64,000 nucleotides of DNA, from assembly GCA_009785115.1 (NCBI GenBank), contig WQWY01000003.1:62001-126000 (forward strand), read 5' to 3'. Every line of letters starts with the position of its first letter. Position 1 is the first letter of the stretch. Shown here in pieces: positions 7,745-18,100 of this stretch. The position numbers and the translations under genes were made by a program. Source of the DNA: Micrococcales bacterium. GTDB lineage: Bacteria; Actinomycetota; Actinomycetes; Actinomycetales; Cellulomonadaceae. The notes under the pieces are model-generated. The model did no database searches. It saw nothing but the letters and a program-made list of their open reading frames with translations, and had not been told where the DNA came from.

Positions 7745-9409
7745 TCACTTCTTGGTGATGTCCCAGTACAGCGGCACCGAGTTCCACCCGAAGACGACCC
7801 CGTCCACGCTCGTGCTGAACCCTCCGGTGACGTTGGAGTACCACAGCGGGATCGCCGGCAGGTCCTTGAACAAGATGGTCTGAGACTCCTGGAAGAACCC
7901 GTTGGCCTCGTCCAGGGTCGCCGCCTGGTTGCCCTGGAGGAGGAGAGCGTCGAACGCCGGGTCGGAGTAGTTGCCGTCGTTGGAGCTGCCCCCGGTGCCG
8001 TAGAGCGCACCCAGGAAGTTGTACAGACCCGGGTAGTCGGCCTGCCAGCCGGAGCGCCACGCACCGGTGAGCCCCGAGGGGGCGCCGTTGCGTGCGGCGT
8101 TCACGTCGGTGCGCATGGTCGCGAAGTCTCCGTAGGACTGCGCGACCGCCTCGATGCCCAGCACGTTCCTGATCGAGTTGGTGACCGCGTCGACCCACTC
8201 CTGGTGACCGCCGTCGGCGTTGTAGGCGATGGTGAAGGTGCCCGTCCAGCGCGAGACGGCGTCCGCCTGCGCCCACAGCTCGACAGCCTTGGCCGGGTCG
8301 TAGGTCAGCACGTCAGAACCCTCGATCGAGTCTGACCAGCCGTCGATCACCGGCGAGGTGAAGTCGACGGCCGGGGTGCGGGTGCCCGAGAAGATCGTCG
8401 AGGTGATCGTCTCCCTGTCGATCGCGTGAGAGATCGCCGCGCGACGCAGCGCACCCTCGGCCCCCGTGAAGTGGTCCAGCCACTGGGGGATCGTGAAGGA
8501 CTGGAAGATCGCGGCCGGCTGGTTGACCGCACGCATCCCGAGCTCGTTCTCGAAGGTCGCGAACGACGAGGGCGGGATCGAGTCGAGCACGTCGAGGTTC
8601 CCCGACAGCAGGTCGTTGTACGCGGCGTCCAGCCCGGTGTAGAACTTGACCGTCACCCCCTTGTTCATCGGGGTGCGACCGCCGGAGTACATGTCGTTGG
8701 GGATCAGCCTGATCTCCTGGTTGTGACGCCACCCGTTCTCGGCGATCGTGTACGGCCCGCTGGACAACGGGGCGCGGCCGTAGGCGTCGACGTCGTCGAA
8801 GGCGGCCTCCGGCAGCGGGTAGTACGCCGCGTAGCCCAGACGCAGCGGGTAGTCCGCGAGGGCCGAGGTCAGCGTGATCGTGAAGGTCAGGTCGTCCAGG
8901 ACCACCAGACCGCTCATCTCGGTCTTCTCGGGCGGGGCGATGACCTGGCCGTCCTGGGTCTCGGCCTGGAGCGCGTCGAACCCCTCGATGTCCTGGAACC
9001 AATAGCCGTTGAGCTGGTTGTTGCTCGACAGCGCACCGAAGTTCCAGGCGTCCACAAAGCTGTGCGCGGTGATCGGTGACCCGTCGGAGAACACCCAGCC
9101 GTCGTCGAGCGCGACGGTCCAGACGATCTTGTCGTCAGAGGTGACCGACGCGGCGATCTCCGGCTGCGGGATGCCGTCGGCGTCGTAGTAGAAGAGCCCT
9201 GAATTGATCAGGTCGATGATCTTCCCGCCGCCGGTCTCGTTGGTGTTCGTGGGGATCAGCGGATTTTCCGGCTCTGAGCCGTTGACCGTCACCACACCGG
9301 TCTGCCCGCCGCCCGACGTGCCAGAACCAGAACCGCCACCGCACCCCGCGAGCACCAGAGCACCCGCCGCGAGCACAGCCACCGACCCCGCGATGCGCCT
9401 GATCTTCAT
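7745..9409 (-). CDS. Family-5 solute-binding lipoprotein, OppA/DppA-like (cluster 1)
   Basis: This 554-residue lipoprotein captures the substrate of the cluster 1 importer. The signal peptide ends in LAGC (Cys22 region) and is followed by a Gly/Ser-rich linker. The mature part has the SBP_bac_5 fold signals, including PLIPTNTNETGGGKIIDLI near the N-terminus and DDGWVFSDGSPITAHSFVDA. ATG 9409 has GGAGG a few bases upstream. It is the first gene of the cluster, so a promoter is expected within 9410-9612. The substrate is probably an oligopeptide but cannot be fixed from sequence. Confidence 0.9.
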   Translation of the reverse strand: MKIRRIAGSVAVLAAGALVLAGCGGGSGSGTSGGGQTGVVTVNGSEPENPLIPTNTNETGGGKIIDLINSGLFYYDADGIPQPEIAASVTSDDKIVWTVALDDGWVFSDGSPITAHSFVDAWNFGALSSNNQLNGYWFQDIEGFDALQAETQDGQVIAPPEKTEMSGLVVLDDLTFTITLTSALADYPLRLGYAAYYPLPEAAFDDVDAYGRAPLSSGPYTIAENGWRHNQEIRLIPNDMYSGGRTPMNKGVTVKFYTGLDAAYNDLLSGNLDVLDSIPPSSFATFENELGMRAVNQPAAIFQSFTIPQWLDHFTGAEGALRRAAISHAIDRETITSTIFSGTRTPAVDFTSPVIDGWSDSIEGSDVLTYDPAKAVELWAQADAVSRWTGTFTIAYNADGGHQEWVDAVTNSIRNVLGIEAVAQSYGDFATMRTDVNAARNGAPSGLTGAWRSGWQADYPGLYNFLGALYGTGGSSNDGNYSDPAFDALLLQGNQAATLDEANGFFQESQTILFKDLPAIPLWYSNVTGGFSTSVDGVVFGWNSVPLYWDITKK

Positions 9410-9612
9410 GCTGCCTCCAAGAAGACGGACTCCCGCGCCGCCTCCACGCCGGGCACCGGCCCGGACGCACGCAGACGTCGCCGCTCGATCAATGCCAAGG
9501 TAATCCGGGTGCCATCAGTCGGCACCTCGGACGACGTGCGGAATAGTCACCCGATCGATGTATGTCTGAGCACCATTCGCCAGATATCGGGACAGACCGT
9601 CGACCGCCTTTC

Positions 9613-11421
9613 TCAGCGGGAGGGGCCGAGGTCCCACCAGTGGCAGGCCACCGTCCGATCGGCGCGCGACACCAGGCCTGGCTCGACCTCTCGGCAGCGT
9701 CGCTCGCGCTCGTCGTCACGCTCTGCGAGCAGCGGGCAACGGTCGGCCAGGCAGCACCCCTCTGCTCTGGCCGCCGTCCACAGACGCTCCCCGGTGACGA
9801 GAGCCACCGGGCGGGGCGCGCGAGGGTCGGGCACCGGCACGGCGGCGAGCAGCGCCCGGGTGTACGGGTGCGCCGGGCTGTCGAAGAGCGCGTCGGTCGA
9901 TGCCTCCTCGACCACCCGCCCGCCGACCATCACCGCGACCCGGTCGGCGAGCCGGCGCACCGCCGCCAGGTCGTGGGTGACGACCAGGCAGGTCAGGCCG
10001 AGATCGTCACGCAGGTCTGCCAGCAGCCCGAGCAGCCCCGCGGCCACCGACACGTCCAGGCCGGCCACCGGCTCGTCCAGCGCCAGCAGCGTCGGGCGCA
10101 CCACCAGGGCCCGCGCGATCGCGACGCGGCGCCGCTCACCACCAGAGAGCTCGTGAGGGTAGGCGCCGACGAGCCCTGGGCCGAGCCCGACGGCCTCCAG
10201 CGCACCGACCACCCGGGCACGACGCTCACGCCTGGGCACCCGCGCCACCGCCAGCGGCTCGGCCACGGCAGAGCCGACGCTCATCCGGGGGTCCAGCGCG
10301 TCCGTGGTGTCCTGGACGACCAGCTGTGCCTGGCCGCGCAGCCGACGCCGGGTGGCCCGGTCGGCCGACGTCAGGTCGTGGCCGAGCACCCGGACGCCGC
10401 CCTCCCGAGGCGGCGACAGCGCGAAGACCTGCTCGACGACGCTGGTCTTCCCGGCACCAGACTCACCGACCAGCGCCAGCACCTCCCCGCGCCGCACCGT
10501 CAACGACACCCCGTCCACCGCGACGACCTGGCCGCGACGCCGACGCGGCCCGGCGTCGAGCCGATGGGTCACCCGCAGGTCGGTGACCTCGAGCACCGGT
10601 TCCCCCGGGTCCGGCCGTCGCCCGTGACGAGGTGTGCGCGGGTCGGGCGCGGCTCGTAGCAGGGTGACGGTGCGGGGCTCCCGCGGAGCCTCGAACAGCT
10701 CGGTCACCCCCGCCTGCTCCACGACGCGTCCCGCGTGCATCACCGCGACCCTGTCGGTCCAGCCCGCGACCACCCCCAGGTCGTGGGTGACCAGCAGCAG
10801 CCCGGCACCGGAGGCCTGGCGAGCGCGGTCCAGCACGTCGAGCACCTGAGCCTGCACGGTCACGTCCAGCGCGCTGGTCGGTTCGTCGGCGATCAGCAGG
10901 CGCGGCGAGCACGCGATCGCCAGGGCGATGCCGACGCGCTGACGCATCCCCCCGGACACCTCGTGGGCGAAGGCCTGCACCACGCCCGACGGCAGCCCGA
11001 CCAGGGCGAACAGCTCGTCGGTGCGCGAACGGGCAGCGGCGCGGCTCAGGGCTCGGTCGTGCAGCCTCAGCACCTCGACCACCTGGGCGCCGACCCGCTG
11101 GACGGGGTCGAGCACCGACAGCGAGTCCTGGAACACCACGGCCAGGCCAGGACCACGCAGGGCCGAGAACGCCCTGTCTCCCAGCCCGACCAGCTCGGTG
11201 CCCTCGAAGCGCACCGAGCCGGTCATCGTCCCCCCGTGCGGCAGCAGGCCGAGGACGGCCGAGACCAGCGCGGACTTGCCCGCCCCGGACCCTCCGACCA
11301 GACCCAGCACCTCGCCCGGAGCCATGCGCAGGTCGACGCCGCGCACGGCGTGGACCTCACCGGATCTGTGCGCGCCGAAGCGCACGTGCAGGTCACGCAC
11401 GTCGAGCAGGGGGTCAGGCAT
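9613..11421 (-). CDS. Peptide-type ABC importer, fused two-domain ATPase (cluster 2)
   Basis: This protein of about 602 residues has two ATPase domains. The first has Walker A GGSGAGKSA, signature VSGGMRQRV and LLIADEPTSALD. The second has GESGAGKTS, signature LSGGERRRV and the less usual Walker B LLALDEPVAGLD. The Q-loop of the second reads VVQDTTDALDPRMS. The C-terminus carries a Cys cluster (GCC, RCP, RRC, VACHWW), which is known in Opp/Dpp ATPases and linked to Fe-S binding in some. ATG 11421 overlaps the upstream permease by 8 bp; an in-frame start nine codons earlier is less likely. Confidence 0.88.
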   Translation of the reverse strand: MPDPLLDVRDLHVRFGAHRSGEVHAVRGVDLRMAPGEVLGLVGGSGAGKSALVSAVLGLLPHGGTMTGSVRFEGTELVGLGDRAFSALRGPGLAVVFQDSLSVLDPVQRVGAQVVEVLRLHDRALSRAAARSRTDELFALVGLPSGVVQAFAHEVSGGMRQRVGIALAIACSPRLLIADEPTSALDVTVQAQVLDVLDRARQASGAGLLLVTHDLGVVAGWTDRVAVMHAGRVVEQAGVTELFEAPREPRTVTLLRAAPDPRTPRHGRRPDPGEPVLEVTDLRVTHRLDAGPRRRRGQVVAVDGVSLTVRRGEVLALVGESGAGKTSVVEQVFALSPPREGGVRVLGHDLTSADRATRRRLRGQAQLVVQDTTDALDPRMSVGSAVAEPLAVARVPRRERRARVVGALEAVGLGPGLVGAYPHELSGGERRRVAIARALVVRPTLLALDEPVAGLDVSVAAGLLGLLADLRDDLGLTCLVVTHDLAAVRRLADRVAVMVGGRVVEEASTDALFDSPAHPYTRALLAAVPVPDPRAPRPVALVTGERLWTAARAEGCCLADRCPLLAERDDERERRCREVEPGLVSRADRTVACHWWDLGPSR

Positions 11422-12307
11422 CCGGACCACCAGGGTCGAGCCCGTCACGGAGCGCGCTGCCGAGCAGGCTCACCGCCGTCACCGTGACCACGAGGACGGC
11501 GGCGGGGAACACGAACAGCCACGGCCGGGTAGCCACCGAGGGGCTGCCCGAGGCCAGCAGCGTCCCCAGGGACACGTCGGGCACCTGCACACCGAGGCCG
11601 AAGTAGCTCAGCGTCGCCTCGGCCAGCACGGCGGCGCCGACCGCGACCGTCGCGTCGATCACCAGCAGCGAGGCCAGGTTCGGCCAGACGTGGCGCCTCA
11701 CCACCCGCCACGTCGACGCGCCGGAGAACCGCGCGGCCCGGACGAACCCCCGCTCACGGAGCGTCCTGGTCTGGGCGCGCACCACCCGGGCGACGACCAT
11801 CCAGCTGAGCAGGGCGATGCCGACCGCCAGGGTGGGCCAGCCTCCCCTGGTCAGCACCGGCGAGAGCAGGATCAGCAGGAAGAGCGAGGGGATCACCAGC
11901 ATCAGGTCGACGCCGGCCAGCAGCAGGCGGTCGACCCACCCCCCGACGAGCCCCGCCACGGCACCGACGACCGCGGCGACCAGAGTCGCCAGCGGCCCGG
12001 CGACCAGACCGATCATCAGCGACTTGCGCAGACCCACCAGCACCTGCTGGTACAGGTCTTGGCCGATGTCGTTGGTGCCGAACCAGTGCTCAGGGCTCGG
12101 CGGGACGCCGAAGGCGGTCACGTCGGCGTAGGTCGTGTCCCACGGGCGCAACCACGGCCCGACGAGCGCCCACACCACGACCAGCAGCAGGACGACACCA
12201 CCCACCCACGCCTGCGGGTCACGCACGACCCGGCGCACCACCCGCGCCGAGGGACGGCGGAGGTCGACGTCGTCCGCTCCGGTCCTCCCACGGACCCGGC
12301 CCGTCAC
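11414..12307 (-). CDS. Peptide-type ABC importer permease, DppC-like (cluster 2)
   Basis: This 297-residue permease has an arginine-rich N-terminus, a first helix (VGGVVLLLVVVWALVGPWL) and the DppC signature FGTNDIGQDLYQQVLVGLR. The remaining helices carry the EAA loop VRAARFSGASTWRVVRRH. GTG 12307 overlaps the stop of the upstream DppB-like gene as GTGA. A long in-frame upstream extension to 13072 is antisense-like reading through the neighbouring gene and was not accepted. Confidence 0.87.
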   Translation of the reverse strand: MTGRVRGRTGADDVDLRRPSARVVRRVVRDPQAWVGGVVLLLVVVWALVGPWLRPWDTTYADVTAFGVPPSPEHWFGTNDIGQDLYQQVLVGLRKSLMIGLVAGPLATLVAAVVGAVAGLVGGWVDRLLLAGVDLMLVIPSLFLLILLSPVLTRGGWPTLAVGIALLSWMVVARVVRAQTRTLRERGFVRAARFSGASTWRVVRRHVWPNLASLLVIDATVAVGAAVLAEATLSYFGLGVQVPDVSLGTLLASGSPSVATRPWLFVFPAAVLVVTVTAVSLLGSALRDGLDPGGPDA

Positions 12308-13281
12308 AGCCGCACCCTCGGGTCGAGCCAGGCGTGCACCAGGTCGGCCACCAGCCCGAGGGCGAGCACCAGGACGGCGGTGAACGCGACCGTGCCGGCC
12401 GCGGCGTTGACGTCCCCGTCCCTCACCGCCGTGAGCAGGTACTCGCCCATGCCGTGCCAGCTGAAGGTCAGCTCGATGACCATCGCCCCGGTCAGCACCA
12501 TGCCGACGGTGTAGACCGCGTAGGTGGACATCGGGATCAGCGCGACCCGCACCCCGTGGCGCAGCAGCGCGGAGCGGCGGGTGTGCCCCCTCGCGCGGGC
12601 ACCGCGCACCAGGTCGGTGCTCAGCACGTCGAGCGTCATCGCCCGTTGGTACCGGGAGAAGGAGGCAGCCAGGACGATCGCGAGCGCGAGGGTCGGCAGC
12701 AGCAGGTGAGACGCGCGGTCCATGGTCTGGGCCCACCATCCCTCGTGCCCGACGGTGTACGGACCGGTGAACCTGATGACCGGACGCCCGACGGCGTCGT
12801 TGAACCGGGTGGCCGCGAGCATGAGGAGCACCGCGACGACGAACGGCGGCGTGGCCAGCACCACGAAGGAGCCCTGGGTGGTCACCCGGTCGAACCAGCG
12901 GTGCTGGCGCACCGCGCCGGCGACCCCCACGGCCACCCCGATCCCGACACCGAGCAGCGCACCGACGAGGAGCAGCTGCACGGAGGTGGTGACCCTGGTG
13001 GCGATCTCCGCCCCGACCTCTCCGCCGCGCACGCTCGTCCCGAGCGAACCCTGCGCCAGACCGGACAACCATGCGAGCAGCCGGGCGAGGATCGGGGTCT
13101 GCGGGTTGGTCCCGGCCGCGTCCAGCACGCTCTGGACCGTGCTGTCGGGCACCGGGGGGTTCCGGCCGCGGAACCGGGCCAGCGGGTCGAGCGCGGCGCT
13201 GGCCACCAGATAGCCCAGACAGGTAGCAACCAGGGCGAGCGCGGCAGACCAGACAGCCCGTCGAGCCAAGAACCTCAACAT
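12304..13281 (-). CDS. Peptide-type ABC importer permease, DppB-like (cluster 2)
   Basis: This 325-residue permease has an N-terminal helix, a periplasmic region and a BPD_transp_1 domain, with the EAA loop RGARARGHTRRSALLRHGVR. It is the first gene of the minus-strand part of cluster 2. The binding-protein gene is divergent at 13456, so both should be driven from the 174-bp gap 13282-13455. The upstream ribosome site is weak. Confidence 0.87.
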   Translation of the reverse strand: MLRFLARRAVWSAALALVATCLGYLVASAALDPLARFRGRNPPVPDSTVQSVLDAAGTNPQTPILARLLAWLSGLAQGSLGTSVRGGEVGAEIATRVTTSVQLLLVGALLGVGIGVAVGVAGAVRQHRWFDRVTTQGSFVVLATPPFVVAVLLMLAATRFNDAVGRPVIRFTGPYTVGHEGWWAQTMDRASHLLLPTLALAIVLAASFSRYQRAMTLDVLSTDLVRGARARGHTRRSALLRHGVRVALIPMSTYAVYTVGMVLTGAMVIELTFSWHGMGEYLLTAVRDGDVNAAAGTVAFTAVLVLALGLVADLVHAWLDPRVRL

Positions 13282-13455
13282 CGGCGGCGCGACCCCGATC
13301 GATCAGTGAATGACGACGGAATCCCGAGACTACAACCTGCGGCCTGACGTGGCCGGACGACCGGTGCGGTGGACAACGCTTCTCGGTCTGGGTGATGCTC
13401 CTCCCACCATGTCCGAAGACCTCGTGCGCCCAGGATCGGCCGCGGGGGTGGTCGT

Positions 13456-15162
13456 GTGAGCGCGCGGACCTGCCTGACCAGATCCCTGGCGCTGCTCGGC
13501 ACGCTCAGCCTGCTCGCCGCGTCCGGGTGTGCCCAGGGCGGGACGTCCCCGACGGCGACCACCCCTCCCGGTGACCTCCCTTCCACCGGATGGGTCGCCG
13601 CCGACCGTGACGACCTGGCCGACGGTGGCATCCTGCGGCTGGCTGTCGACGCCCTGCCCGCCACGTATCAGGTCTACTCGGCGAGCTCCCTGTCGGCTGA
13701 CGACGTCATGATCGCAAGGCTCTACCTGCCGTCGTTCGTCCGGCTCACCGAGGACGGCGGCTGGACGGCCGACCCCGACTACGCGACGCAGGTCACGCTG
13801 CGCTCCACCGACCCCCAGGTCGTGCAGGTACGGATCAACCCGGACGCCGTCTGGTCGGACGGCACCCCCATCACGGTCGAGGACGTCGCCGCGACCTGGC
13901 AGGCGCTGAGCGGCGCGGACCCCGCCTACGCGGTGGGGTCGACCACCGTCTGGCGCGACGTCGAGGCCGTGACCGCTGGCGAGGACGAGCGCGACGTCCT
14001 CATCCGCTTCGCACGGGTCAACGCCGACTGGCCGACCGCGCTGGGGCTGTTCTACCCGCGCTGGGCGCTCGACACCCCCGACCGTTTCGAGGCCGCCTGG
14101 GCCCACGGCCCGATGGCCGCCGACGGTGCCGCCTACGTCTCCGGCGGCCCGTTCGTCGTGAGCTCGATCGACGACGACGCGAAGGTGCTCACCCTCCAGC
14201 GCAACCCGTCCTGGTGGGGCGACACCCCCAAGCTGGGCACCGTCGTGCTCACCGCGGTGTCGCGCTCCGGCCTGGCCCAGGCGTTCGCCAACCGGGAGCT
14301 GGACGCGGTCGATCTGTACAGCGACACCGACGCCTACCGCATCGCGCAGTCACGCGACGACGCGCTGATCCTGCGGTCGCAGGGTTCGCGCTTCCGGAAC
14401 CTCACGCTGAACGGGCTGTCCCCGCACCTGTCTGACGTGCGGGTGCGTCAGGCTCTCGCGCTGTCGCTGGACCGCGAGGTGCTGGCCCGGGCCGTCCTGG
14501 ACGGGGTCGGGTCGCAGGTCCAGACGCAGGGCAACATGTTCTTCGTCGCCGGGCAGCAGGGGTACGTCGACCACGTGACCCCGCTGCTCGACGGCGGGGT
14601 GGAACGAGCCCGTGAGCTGCTCACCGAGGCCGGGTACGACGTCTCCGGACCGGTGGCGACCAAGGACGGCGAGCCTCTGACCGTCCGGTTCGTCATCCCG
14701 TCCGGCATCCGGGCATCGAGCTCGGTCGCCCAGCTCGTCGCCCAGCAGGCCGGCCGGGCCGGCTTCGACGTGACCATCGAGGCGGTCCCCGCAGAGACGT
14801 TCTTCGGCTCCTACGTCAACACCGAGGCCCGTGCCTTCGACGTGGCGTACTTCAGCTGGGAGGGCGAGGCGTTCCCGATCGCCGGCCGTGAGGCGTTCTT
14901 CTACCCGGCGGACTCTCCGTGGAACCTGCCGGGCGTCACCGAGCAGAGCCTGGGGTCGATGTGGCAGCGGGCCAACGCCGAGCTGGACCCTGAGGCGCGC
15001 GTCCACCTGGCCAACGAGATCGACGAGCGGCTGGTCGGCATGTTCACGGTGATCCCGCTGTTCTCCGAGCCCACCGTGTGGGGTGCCACCTCGACCCTGC
15101 GCAACTACGGGCCCGCCCAGCTCGAGACGGTCCGCTGGCAGGACGTCGGCTTCACGCGCTGA
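13456..15162 (+). CDS. Family-5 solute-binding lipoprotein, OppA/DppA-like (cluster 2)
   Basis: This 568-residue lipoprotein has a signal peptide ending in AASGC followed by a Thr/Pro-rich linker. The SBP_bac_5 fold shows in DAVWSDGTPITVEDVAATWQ and RNPSWWGDTPKLGTVVL. GTG 13456 has a G-rich ribosome site (about 13442-13450). It is divergent from its permease and ATPase genes, unlike the co-directional cluster 1. It has clearly diverged from the protein at 7745, so the two importers probably take different substrates. Confidence 0.87.
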   Translation: MSARTCLTRSLALLGTLSLLAASGCAQGGTSPTATTPPGDLPSTGWVAADRDDLADGGILRLAVDALPATYQVYSASSLSADDVMIARLYLPSFVRLTEDGGWTADPDYATQVTLRSTDPQVVQVRINPDAVWSDGTPITVEDVAATWQALSGADPAYAVGSTTVWRDVEAVTAGEDERDVLIRFARVNADWPTALGLFYPRWALDTPDRFEAAWAHGPMAADGAAYVSGGPFVVSSIDDDAKVLTLQRNPSWWGDTPKLGTVVLTAVSRSGLAQAFANRELDAVDLYSDTDAYRIAQSRDDALILRSQGSRFRNLTLNGLSPHLSDVRVRQALALSLDREVLARAVLDGVGSQVQTQGNMFFVAGQQGYVDHVTPLLDGGVERARELLTEAGYDVSGPVATKDGEPLTVRFVIPSGIRASSSVAQLVAQQAGRAGFDVTIEAVPAETFFGSYVNTEARAFDVAYFSWEGEAFPIAGREAFFYPADSPWNLPGVTEQSLGSMWQRANAELDPEARVHLANEIDERLVGMFTVIPLFSEPTVWGATSTLRNYGPAQLETVRWQDVGFTR

Positions 15163-15190
15163 CAGGGCTCACCTCCTCGTGGCTCGATGG

Positions 15191-18100
15191 TCAGCCGTGC
15201 GCACGCCTGCGGGCGGCCACGAGCGCCGCACCGACGCTGAGCGCCACGACGAGCAGCACGACCAGCCACACGACGTCGGCGCCGGTGACGGCGAGCACCC
15301 CCGTCCCGGCACCCGCGCCAGCACCGTCCGCGGCACCGGGTCCGGTCGTGCTGGTGGGGCTGGGCTCCGGGGTCGGTGTCGCGCCGGGAACCGTGACGTC
15401 GAGCACCTGGACCCGGTCGTCCGGTGCGGAGTTCTGCGGGTAGAGCATCAGCACCCGCACCTCGTCGGCACCAGGGCCCTGGTGGGCGGTGATGGTCCGG
15501 TCGCTGTCGGTGACGAGGCTGGTCTGACGCGGGCCGACGTTGGACTCGAACCACACCGGCGGGTCGTAGGGGTCCACCTGGAACGGGTCGGCCTGGTCGA
15601 TCATCCCCCCGTCGGTCGCGTAGTACGACCATGTCGAGACGGTGACGGTCGGTGAGGACCCTGGGGGGATCAGGGCCAGCGGGATCGGGACGACGACGAC
15701 GGAGCCGTCGAACACCCCGGCGACGACGTCCCCGAACAGCTCGTTGACCGGGTAGGCGCCGACCGTCTCCCACGTCGTGGTGTCGATGGTCCAGGCCACG
15801 GTGAGGTCCACGGGGTTGTCGTCCTCGCCGAGCGCCTTGGCCACCACGGTCGAGTAGTCGTCGGTGCCGTCGCCGTCCACGTCGATGTCCACCCACAGGG
15901 TGAAGGCGGTGCCGAGGTTCGCCCACTCGCCCTGGGTGGAGACGCCGACGGTCAGCACACCGCTGGTCGGGTCGTCGCCGGCGGCCGCGAGCGCCGGGGC
16001 GGTGGTGCCCCAGCCGACGTGTCGGACGTCACCGGCGGCGAGCGTGGACGGAGAGGTGAGCACCGAGTGCTCCGGGGCCAGCGGGTTCAGCGCGGGGCTG
16101 ACCGTGCCGAGGATCATCGGGGTGGCGAACGAGTACCACTCGTTGTCCGGGTCCAGGGTGCGCCCGTCGACCTGGAGCCGGGCGGTGCCGTCGACGAAGG
16201 TCAGGCCCGCCGGGCTGGTCAGCGCCGAGGTGGGCCTGGGCACCGCCTGCACCGGTACGCGCAGCTCGGTGCCGTCGCCCGAGGTGAGCACCAGACGCCC
16301 GGACAACCGTGAGACGTGCTCCCTCGGGAGCCCGAGGGTCTCGGCCTCCTGGGTGGGGTCCAGGTCGCGGGCGAGGGTGGCCGGGTCCGCGGTGAGCATG
16401 ACCGTGACCGTCGTGGACTGCCCGGCCGGGACGGTGACCCGCGCCGGCGAGACCGTGATCGACGCCCCGCCGGTGGTGGTGGAGGCGACGTACCTGGCGT
16501 CCACCGTGGCCGGGGCGCTCCCGGTGTTCTCGATGGTGACCCGCCTCTGGGCCGTCACCGTGCTCGCGCCCACGTTCACGACGCCGAAGGAGACGGAGGT
16601 GGCGGTGGGGCGCTCGGTGTCGTAGGCCAGCAGGGTGGTGGTGGTCGCGCGCAGCGCGTCGACGCGGCCGGAGCCGACACGCGCCGGGCCGTAGACGCCG
16701 CCCTGGGGCCCCGGTTCGGTGACGTCGTGCACAGCGGTGTTCACCACCGCGGCCTTGACCTGGGTGACCGACCAGCCGGGCTGGGCCTGACGCACGAGGG
16801 CGGCGATGCCCGCGACGTGGGGCGAGGCCATCGACGTGCCCATCCGGGCGGTGCTCCCGGTGCCGCTGCCCACGGCCACCGAGACGACGGGGGCTCCGGG
16901 GGCGGCGACGTCGGGCTTCGCCCAGCCCAACGACCCGTGGACACCGCGCGAGGAGAACGGGGCGAGCACGTCGGTGGCCCACCCGCCGCCGAGGTCTGCC
17001 CCGAGCGAGGCGGCGACGGCGATCGCGCTGGCGGCGTTGCCCGGGGATCCGCCGACGCCTTCCACGTCGCCCTCGTTGCCGGCCGAGGTGACCACGACGG
17101 TGCCCAGCGCGGTGATCCTCTCCACGGCCAGCACGTCCGGGTCGTCGGCCGGGGCGTGGGGCGAGCCCAGCGAGAGGTTCACCACGTCGAGGCGGTCGCT
17201 GAGGTCGCCGTCGCCGTCAGGGTCTGCCGCCCAGTCCAGCGCGGGGATCACCAGCTCTGTCGAGCCGCCGGCGTCGCCGAACACCTTCAGGGCGGCCAGC
17301 CTGGCCTGCGGGGCCGACCCGGGGCCGACCTGCCAGCCGGAGAGGTCGGTGAGGCCTCGGTAGTCACCGTCGAACGTGGTGCCGTCAGCGGTCACGCCGT
17401 ACCCGGCGGCCGTGGCGGCCACGTGCGAGCCGTGACCCTCGCCGCGCGGGTCGATGGGGTTGGCGTCGGGGACCGGCACGCTGCCGGGCCCGAAGTACCC
17501 CGGGCCAGCGAAGTCGTAGCCGACCCCCTCGATGAACTTCGCCAGGTCGTAGGAGCCCTCGGGGACGGGGCCGGTGCCGTCGGCCCCGTACGCGTCGGCG
17601 TAGGCCTGGGCCGTGCCGGGCCCGCCGAAGCCGGCGTGGGTGTAGTCGATCCCGGTGTCGACGATCCCGATGGTCACGCCCTCGCCCGTCCTGCCGGTGC
17701 TCTGCCAGGCGGCCAGCGTCTGGGTCAGCGTCACCGACGTGGCGTTGGTGATGGTCTTGGGGACCACCCGGTAGATCCCGGTGACCTTGGCGTCAGCGGC
17801 CAGCGCTCGGACCTGCGCGGCGTCGCCGACCACCAGCGCGCCCGCCATCAGGTTCGTGACCGTCGCGATCCGCTGCGGGCCCGGCGCACCGACGGTGTCG
17901 GGTGTCAGCTCGGCCGGCACCACGGCCTCGGCCGTCGTCTCGGTCACGACGCGCGCCGCCCGCACCGCGGCGGGCGACCCACCGGCCTCGGCCACGTCGA
18001 CGCCCGCCCTGGTCGACAGGGCCACGAACGCGGTCACCGGGCCCTCGGCGTCAGCCATGCTCCGCGAGACCGGCGCCGGGCCGGTCACTCCCACCGGTGC

